Below, piece after piece: positions 20,816 through 25,342 of a DNA stretch of 25,342 nt. The first letter of the stretch is position 1. Every line of letters starts with the position of its first letter. Where the stretch lies: NCBI GenBank assembly GCA_038213135.1, contig JBBQTQ010000037.1, positions 1-25,342 on the forward strand, in the 5' to 3' direction. Source of the stretch: JBBQTQ01 sp038213135. Lineage in GTDB: Bacteria > Actinomycetota > Thermoleophilia > Gaiellales > Gaiellaceae. The notes under the pieces were generated by a model. The model saw only the letters and a program-made list of their open reading frames with translations, had not been told where the DNA came from and ran no database searches. The position numbers and the translations under genes are program-made.

Positions 20816-21781
20816 GCGAGACGGACGCCGGTCGCGGCAGGCCTTGTCGTAGCGTTGGCGCTGGCTGCAGGTTGCGGGGGTGGCGGGGACAAGAGCCGTA
20901 TCGGCGCGTACCCGCCGAGCGCCGCGCCCGGCGCGGACGGCAACCAGCAGGTCAGCGGGAAGGTGATCGCCGACTCGGGCTTCCGGACGGGCAGCGACGG
21001 CTTCAGCTTCGCGAACTACGGCAACCCGAAGGGCGTCACGAACATGACGCCCGCCGACATGGTGCGGCTGTTCGGCGCAAGGTGTGCGAGGGCGGCGACG
21101 CGAACTCGTGCTCGCTGACGCCGCCGGCGCAGCAGTGGCTCGACAAGCAAAACGCGGCGATGAGCGGCGGCCACTGCTACGGCTTTTCGGTCCTGAGCCT
21201 GCTCTTCTGGTCGGGCGATCAGAGCTCGAGCGACTTCGGCGCGAACGCGACGCCGCGCCTCGCGCTTCCCGGCAACACCGACCTCCAGAGCGAGCTCGCC
21301 TACGGCTGGGTCTACCAAACGCTCCCCTCGGTGCGGGATGCGGCGCTGTCCGGAACGCCGAACGAGATACTCGACGCGCTGCTCGGGGCCGGCCTTGCGC
21401 GCGATCCAGTTCGACCGGAACGCGAACACCTGGAGCTACAACGCGGCGGTCAACCCGAACGCGAAGTCCGAGCTCTACGAGGGCGACGCGGGCACGAAGT
21501 CGCTCTTGCTCTTCCCGACCTCGCCCGGGGAGGGCGTCCAGGCCTGTCCGTTCTGCAGCGACTCGGGCCGCGCGCCGGCGGCGAACCAACCCGTCTACGC
21601 AATCGCGGCGCTACGGCAGCAGCCCTCCGGCGACCAGACCTTCGGCCATCCGCTCGTGCTGCCGCCCGGCGCGCAGGCGACGCTCGAGTACGCGAAGTGG
21701 AAGGGCCATGGGCACTCGATGCCCGTGACCGTCCACTACCAGGGTCGAACCCGGTCGGGTCAGCTGCCCGACATCAGCTGA
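20816..21781 (+). pseudogene. Broken gene for an exported lipoprotein
   Basis: Three frames together form one protein. A lipoprotein signal (RRTPVAAGLVVALALAAGCG) leads into GFRTGSDGFSFANYGNPKGV. A 1-nt loss near 21080 shifts to VCEGGDANSCSLTPPAQQWL, GHCYGFSVLSLLF and TPNEILDALLGAGLA. Near 21395 a shift plus a probable deletion leads to RAIQFDRNANTWSYNAAVNP, KSLLLFPTSPGEGVQACPFC and the end GRTRSGQLPDIS. The first codon of the signal peptide frame is GCG, so the start is also lost; TAGAGT at 20801-20806 is at the expected promoter position. I recall full-length actinobacterial relatives with an additional segment at the last junction. Confidence 0.7.
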
Positions 21782-21804
21782 GCGACAGGTACCCTGGCCG
21801 CAGG

Positions 21805-22470
21805 GTGTCGACCCCGGTCCCCGGCGTCCCCGTACCGCGCGTGAAGCCTCGCTTCCGAGGCGTCTCGCACCAGTGGGCTTTCTGGATCGCGATTCCCCTT
21901 GGCGTCGCGAGCGGGCTTGTGGCCGAAACGCCGAAGGCGGAGGTCGCAGTGGCGCTATTCGCTGCGAGCGTCGTGCTGATGTTCGGGCTAAGCGCGCTCT
22001 ACCACCGGATCGACTGGTCGCCGTCGTGGCGGCTCTGGGCGAGGCGTCTCGACCACGCCGGCATCTACGGGCTGATCGCGGGGACGTTCACGCCGTTCGG
22101 ATTGCTCGTGCTAACGGGCGCCTGGCAGATCGCCGTTCTCGCCACCGTCTGGACGGGTGCGCTCGCGGCTATCCTCCTGAAGTTCCTCTGGGTTGGGGCT
22201 CCGAAGTGGTTGGCGGCGGTGATCGGGATCGCGCTCGGCTGGGTCGGCATCCTCGTGCTGCCGCAGCTGATCCACCGGACGGGCGTTCCCGCAGCCGTGC
22301 TCGTCGGGCTCGGGGGCATCTGTTACACCCTCGGCGCCGTGATCTACGCCCGGCGCAAGCCTGATCCGCTGCCCGCGACCTTCGGCTACCACGAGATCTT
22401 CCACGCGCTCGTGATCCTCGCCGTCGCCTTCCAGTACGCGGCGGTCGCCTTCTTCGTCGTGCCGACGTAG
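21805..22470 (+). CDS. Hemolysin III / TrhA family membrane protein
   Basis: A 221-aa seven-helix protein of the PAQR-like superfamily. The metal-site signature residues are present: S63-x3-H67 (SALYHRIDW), D83-H84 (RLDHAGIYGLIAGTFTP) and H196-x3-H200 (YHEIFHALV). Bacterial members (TrhA/YqfA) affect membrane lipid homeostasis; hemolysis itself is rarely shown. GTG 21805 has TACCCT 9 nt upstream (21790-21795), arguing for this start; GTG 21841 is the alternative and would remove a non-conserved leader. It is convergent with the next gene across a shared hairpin. Confidence 0.9.
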   Translation: MSTPVPGVPVPRVKPRFRGVSHQWAFWIAIPLGVASGLVAETPKAEVAVALFAASVVLMFGLSALYHRIDWSPSWRLWARRLDHAGIYGLIAGTFTPFGLLVLTGAWQIAVLATVWTGALAAILLKFLWVGAPKWLAAVIGIALGWVGILVLPQLIHRTGVPAAVLVGLGGICYTLGAVIYARRKPDPLPATFGYHEIFHALVILAVAFQYAAVAFFVVPT

Positions 22471-22494
22471 GCCGGGCGCCGTAGCGCCCGGCCC
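22471..22494. terminator. Bidirectional GC hairpin
   Basis: GGCCGGGCGC-CGTA-GCGCCCGGCC is a perfect 10-bp stem starting directly after the TrhA stop codon and 13 nt from the stop of the convergent gene at 22507. No T-run is present on either side. Confidence 0.6.
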
Positions 22495-22506
22495 GCGAGC
22501 CGGGAG

Positions 22507-22794
22507 CTAGCCGGCGGTCAGGTAGTTGTGGATCTCCGTGTAGCGAACTTCGGGCGGAGCCGGGATCCCTGCTTCGGCCGCGTACGGCCCGATCTGTTCC
22601 TGGGCGAAACGCTCGTAGTCCTCCTTGGACTCCCAGACGTCGACGATGCGGATGCCGTCGTCGGTCTTGGCGACCCAGTGGAAGATGCCCTGCGGAGCGC
22701 CAGCGCCCTGCGCGTGAAAGCCCATCTTCTGGATCACCTGGTCGTACTGGTCGAGCGTCGCGTCCTTGAAGTTCATCTCGACTGCAACTGCCAT
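22507..22794 (-). CDS. Dimeric alpha/beta-barrel (ABM-like) protein
   Basis: A 95-aa protein starting MAVAVEMNFKDATLDQYDQV at ATG 22794, with AGGAGG just upstream. The pattern strand (VAVEMNF), helix (LDQYDQVIQKMG), strand (GIFHWVAKTDDGIRIVDVWE), helix (YERFAQEQIGPYAAEAG), strand (RYTEIHNYL) matches the ferredoxin-like fold of ABM/YgiN-type monooxygenases and related dimeric proteins. Catalytic residues cannot be assigned, so no reaction is claimed. It is divergent from the UspA-like gene. Confidence 0.72.
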   Translation of the reverse strand: MAVAVEMNFKDATLDQYDQVIQKMGFHAQGAGAPQGIFHWVAKTDDGIRIVDVWESKEDYERFAQEQIGPYAAEAGIPAPPEVRYTEIHNYLTAG

Positions 22795-22896
22795 GTTTTC
22801 CTCCTGATCTCGATTGACTGCCAGCGGATCTTCGCCGATGTGGGCGAAACGGTTCGCTTGGTCGCAGTGAGCCAAGATCGGCGAGACTAGCCGGTG

Positions 22897-23301
22897 ATGC
22901 CTCGCAGGATTCTGGTGGTGACCACGGCCGCGTCCCCTCAGGCGGAGGTCGAGTCGGTCGTACGGGCGCACGCAGGCGAGGACGCCGAGATCCGCGTCGT
23001 CGCCCCGGCCTCGAAGATCTCCTGGCTCGACCGGCTGACGAACGCCGAGGACAGCGCGCGCGAAGACGCAGCCGAGCGCGCCGAGAAGGCGGCCGACGCC
23101 GTACCCACCGAGCAAGTCGACGCGCACGTCGGCGACGTCGACCCGTTGCAGGCGGTCGAGGACGCACTGCGAACCTTTCCCGCCGACGAGCTGATCGTGC
23201 TGACAGCGCCCGAGAGTGAGGCGACCTGGCTCGAAAGCGGATTCGGCGAAGAGGCGCGAAAGCGCTTTTCGTTGCCAGTGACCCACCTCGTTACGGGCTG
23301 A
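22897..23301 (+). CDS. UspA-like nucleotide-binding-fold protein
   Basis: A 134-aa protein (MPRRILVVTTAASPQAEVES) with the alternating strand/helix pattern of the universal-stress/Rossmann-like fold: ILVVTT, then AEIRVVAPASKISWLDRLTN, an acidic Ala-rich helix, VDAHVGDVDPLQAVEDALRT, ADELIVLTAP and RKRFSLPVTHLVTG. The last strand-loop resembles the UspA C-terminus, but the G-x2-G-x9-G ATP motif is missing, so ATP binding is unlikely. ATG 22897 is chosen over the adjacent in-frame GTG 22894. Confidence 0.7.
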   Translation: MPRRILVVTTAASPQAEVESVVRAHAGEDAEIRVVAPASKISWLDRLTNAEDSAREDAAERAEKAADAVPTEQVDAHVGDVDPLQAVEDALRTFPADELIVLTAPESEATWLESGFGEEARKRFSLPVTHLVTG

Positions 23302-23413
23302 ATCGCCGGCGGGATCGCCGTCTTACTTGATCTCCTCACCCACGCCGGAGGCCGCTTCACGCGGCCGGAGGCAATGACGCGCGAAGTCGCGTGTAACTGG
23401 TGGGAAGGGGGCG

Positions 23414-23443
23414 CACGGGGGAAACCGGCTGTTTCCCCCCGTG
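23414..23443. terminator. Strong hairpin between the UspA-like gene and tRNA-Val
   Basis: CACGGGGGAAAC (23414-23425) pairs with GTTTCCCCCCGTG (23431-23443) with one bulged C and a 5-nt loop. It may terminate tRNA-Val (minus) or the UspA-like gene (plus). A second stem, GGCCGC-TTCAC-GCGGCC, is at 23350-23366. Confidence 0.6.
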
Positions 23444-23477
23444 AAGCAAGCGAGCGGCGACGCCGCGAGCGCCGAGT

Positions 23478-23550
23478 TGGGCGGTGACGGGATCGAACCG
23501 CCGACCTCCTGGGTGTAAACCAGGCGCTCTCCCAGCTGAGCTAACCGCCC
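23478..23550 (-). tRNA. tRNA-Val (anticodon UAC)
   Basis: On the minus strand GGGCGGT (from 23550) pairs with ACCGCCC, with discriminator A at 23478. The anticodon stem-loop CCTGG-TTTACAC-CCAGG gives TAC. The T-arm is GGCGG-TTCGATC-CCGTC, with an imperfect stem. CCA is not encoded. Confidence 0.94.
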
Positions 23551-23661
23551 TTCTGATCAGCCTAGCGTGCAAGTTTCCCGGCGACCCGGGGTCTTCATCT
23601 ATGCCCAGCAAAGTTCGGAAGCGGTTCTTAGGGGGTCACCATCAGCCGAGAAGCAGCCAGC

Positions 23662-23844
23662 GTGAGTCGCCAGGACGAAGCCGCGTTCCTCTGTGAGTGC
23701 GGCAACAGCCTCTGCCCGGAGCGCGTCTGGCTGAAGCTCGCCGACTACGAGGCGCTGCCCGGACACTCGGTGATCGCGCCCGGTCACGAGCGCTGGCGGC
23801 CGTACCTAGGGGAGTGTGGGCGCGGTGACCGGCGCCGCCGGTAG
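23662..23844 (+). CDS. Small Cys-rich protein, probably truncated at both ends
   Basis: A 60-aa frame from GTG 23662 reads VSRQDEAAFLCECGNSLCPE, then RVWLKLADYEALPGHSVIAP and GHERW. The CxCx4C cluster followed by a strand, a D/E-Y-EA helix and VIAPGHE is a small actinobacterial family I recall only as hypothetical; relatives are longer at the N-terminus and continue past VIAPGHE. Here the end (RPYLGECGRGDRRRR) runs antisense into the sigma-factor 3' end and looks non-native. Confidence 0.45.
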   Translation: MSRQDEAAFLCECGNSLCPERVWLKLADYEALPGHSVIAPGHERWRPYLGECGRGDRRRR

Positions 23845-25056
23845 AGCCGGGACCTCGACGACTGAGCCCGCCGCCGGCGTTGTCACCGCGGGGGTCGACA
23901 GCGTGGGGGTATCGACCAGTGGCGTCACGGCAGGAACCGAGACAAGCGGGGTGGCCGGAGCGCTCGGCACGCTCGCGGCTGGCGGGGCCAGCGGGCTGAC
24001 CTGAGGCGGCGCAGGCGCCGTCGGCAGGAGCGTCGTCGCCGGCGGGGACGAGGCGGACTCGCCCCCGAAAGCGGGTGCCGACGCTTGTCCCGGCGAGCTC
24101 GGCTGGCTGGTCGGTCCGGACGTGCCGCCGCTGCCCGGAGAAGGTTGAGAGCTGCCGCCGCCGGACGGTGAGCTCGGCGGAGTCGTGCCGTGCCCACCCC
24201 GGCGCGTTCCGTGATGTGCCGGGCTCGGCTTCACGGGGATTCGCCCGGCAGCCGCCGGCTTGCCCGGCTTCGGCTTCGGCTTCGCGGTCCCCGGCCCTGA
24301 AGCGGGCTGGCCGCCCCTCGCAGGAACAGCCACGACAGGCCGCACGCTCGCGCCGCGCTTCGTCGCGTGCGTGCTGGAGAACGTGTGGCTGAGGGCGATG
24401 CCGCCGCCGGCGGCGCCCATCCCCACGAGCGCGACGCCCGTCGCCACCTTCGCAGCGGTTGCGCCGCCGAGTAGTGCGCGCAGTCCGCCGAGCAGCGAGC
24501 CGATGTTGAGCGCCTTCGCCACCTTCCGCAACGGCTCCTTGACGCCCTGCTCGAGCGCATTCGCCAGGTAGCGGCGCGCGCGGAAGATCAGCGTCTCGAC
24601 CGCCGACTGCGACACGCCGAGCTCGTCGGCGATCTCCGCGTAGCTCAGGCCCTGCCACTCGCGGAGCAGGATCGCGCGGCGCAGGTTCTCGGGCATCCGG
24701 GCGAGCGCGTCGTCGAGACCGAAGAGGTCGTCATGACCGTTCTGCGACGGCGCGGGGAGCGAGTCCTCGAGCAGTTGCAGATCGGCAGGGGCCTCGACCT
24801 TCGAGCGGCGGCTTACCCCGACCGCGCGCGAGAGGCAGACGTTGTGGGCGATCTTGAAGAGCCACGCCGACTCGAACTCGGGCACGACGCCCTTGCGCAG
24901 CGCCGCGTACACGCGCAGGAAGGTGTTCTGGACCGCGTCCTCGGCGTCCTCGCGGGAGCGCAGCCGACCCAGGCAGTAGCGGAAGATCTGGGCGTTGAAG
25001 CGCTCGTACAGCGCTGCGGTTTCGGCTTCGGGCCCTGCGGCCCGGACGGGAGACAT
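23806..25056 (-). CDS. ECF-type RNA polymerase sigma factor with transmembrane helix and Pro/Ser-rich tail
   Basis: A 416-aa protein. Sigma2 lies at about residues 14-80 (YERFNAQIFRYCLGRLRSRE, DAEDAVQNTFLRVYAAL, WLFKIAHNVCLS) and sigma4 at 112-166 (ALARMPENLRRAILLREWQG, LSYAEIADELGVSQSAVETL). After a basic linker a hydrophobic helix at 201-222 (AKVATGVALVGMGAAGGGIAL) is followed by about 190 residues rich in Pro, Ser, Thr, Gly and Ala, likely extracytoplasmic. Membrane-tethered ECF groups with C-terminal extensions are known in Actinobacteria. No anti-sigma gene is adjacent, so the tail may itself regulate the factor. ATG 25056 fits the N-terminus of sigma2. Confidence 0.88.
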   Translation of the reverse strand: MSPVRAAGPEAETAALYERFNAQIFRYCLGRLRSREDAEDAVQNTFLRVYAALRKGVVPEFESAWLFKIAHNVCLSRAVGVSRRSKVEAPADLQLLEDSLPAPSQNGHDDLFGLDDALARMPENLRRAILLREWQGLSYAEIADELGVSQSAVETLIFRARRYLANALEQGVKEPLRKVAKALNIGSLLGGLRALLGGATAAKVATGVALVGMGAAGGGIALSHTFSSTHATKRGASVRPVVAVPARGGQPASGPGTAKPKPKPGKPAAAGRIPVKPSPAHHGTRRGGHGTTPPSSPSGGGSSQPSPGSGGTSGPTSQPSSPGQASAPAFGGESASSPPATTLLPTAPAPPQVSPLAPPAASVPSAPATPLVSVPAVTPLVDTPTLSTPAVTTPAAGSVVEVPALPAAPVTAPTLP

Positions 25057-25249
25057 TGTCGTTACCAGCTGTTTCCCTCCCTACCTCGAAACCCGACCCC
25101 CCTGAGCCGACAGAGTACCCATCATGGTCCGGTTTTAGTCCCGGAACAAGTCTGCAAACAGCGGGTTGAAGGTCGTGCAATCGACGAAATTTGCGCGAAC
25201 CAGTCAAGTCGTCTGAAGTGGTGTAACGCCTCGCTCGTCGGAGGGCGGC

Positions 25250-25342
25250 TCAGGCTGGTTGGAGTGCGCGTACCTCCTCTCGGGCTGGTTCGCGCTCGTC
25301 CTCGTCGACGAGGACGAGCGCGAGCGACTCGGCTGAGAGGTA
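25250..25342 (-). CDS. C-terminal end of an unidentified gene (partial)
   Basis: The minus strand is open from the right edge to a TGA at 25250-25252 (30 codons), reading YLSAESLALVLVDEDEREPA, then REEVRALQPA. The composition (alternating strand, acidic helix) looks coding, but no family can be named. The gap between it and the sigma gene (25057-25249) shows no gene. Confidence 0.45.
   Translation of the reverse strand, partial: YLSAESLALVLVDEDEREPAREEVRALQPA
25290..25323. repeat. 34-bp perfect palindrome
   Basis: 25290-25306 is the exact reverse complement of 25307-25323 (centre TC|GA at GTCGAC). It falls inside the partial gene at the right edge, where it encodes a Leu/Val/Asp/Glu stretch. 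Confidence 0.7.

Noticed and set aside
20695..22470. 591-codon plus-strand frame spanning the lipoprotein and TrhA region
   Set aside because: It is one of three frames of the broken lipoprotein accidentally running on into the TrhA frame; TrhA has its own promoter-like hexamer and start.
22800..22896. Riboswitch or regulatory RNA between the divergent genes
   Set aside because: Only 102 bp between starts and no conserved aptamer-like structure that I can recognise.

Overview
The window is a 25.3 kb piece of a high-GC chromosome. Codon use, frequent GTG/TTG starts, 4-nt stop/start overlaps and the family mix (DUF4232, DUF2127, a PGM1-type ATP-grasp, Lys/Arg-rich C-terminal tails, an ECF sigma factor with a membrane tail) suggest an actinobacterium. 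Thermoleophilia (Solirubrobacterales/Gaiellales) is my best guess from gene families; no rRNA is present to confirm it.

Layout. 1-2760: a lipid-modification locus with a DUF1365 protein (cut by the left edge) and a COG2907-type flavoprotein on the minus strand, divergent from a membrane fatty-acid desaturase. 2745-4389: an alpha/beta hydrolase, a secreted DUF4232 protein and a divergent RidA-family protein. 4375-7476: a minus-strand operon for a secreted subtilisin-like protease, a secreted beta-propeller protein and possibly a tiny basic protein. 7484-9582: a small membrane protein, a palindrome-rich spacer, a broken PGM1-like ATP-grasp ligase gene translationally coupled to a channel-like membrane protein, and a short chromate-transporter-like remnant. 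9579-12588: a secreted serine hydrolase divergent from an MFS exporter, then a lipoprotein.

12749-14443 is a scrapyard. A truncated small gene runs into a partial copy of tRNA-Lys. It is followed by a tRNA-Leu-like remnant, a miniature copy of the serine-hydrolase 5' end with its promoter, and an intact secreted P-domain protein. The segment ends at the intact tRNA-Lys(UUU). This is the geometry left by integration into a tRNA 3' end.

14462-15658: small genes, a DUF2127 membrane protein and tRNA-Glu(UUC). 15833-16956: an ArsR/SmtB metal sensor overlapping a short CDF metal exporter. 16990-18883: a frameshifted PIN-domain remnant, a chimeric membrane/PadR protein and an unknown 101-aa protein. 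18982-21781: cspA, a Lys-rich small protein and another decayed stretch (LysR remnant, orphan fragment, frameshifted secreted FG-GAP protein, broken lipoprotein). 21805-23550: a hemolysin-III/TrhA membrane protein, a dimeric ferredoxin-fold-like protein, a UspA-like protein and tRNA-Val(UAC). 23662-25342: a truncated Cys-rich gene, an ECF sigma factor carrying a transmembrane helix and a long Pro/Ser-rich tail, and the end of an unknown gene.

Two patterns cross the whole window. First, many genes without a Shine-Dalgarno sequence have a TANNNT hexamer 6-9 nt before the start codon, which fits leaderless transcription. Second, at least eight genes are truncated, frameshifted or internally deleted. 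I see no CRISPR array, intact transposase, integrase or multi-gene defence cassette. The most unusual items are the tRNA-bracketed P-domain segment, the membrane/PadR chimera, the membrane-tethered sigma factor and the filterless channel-like protein coupled to a dead peptide ligase.
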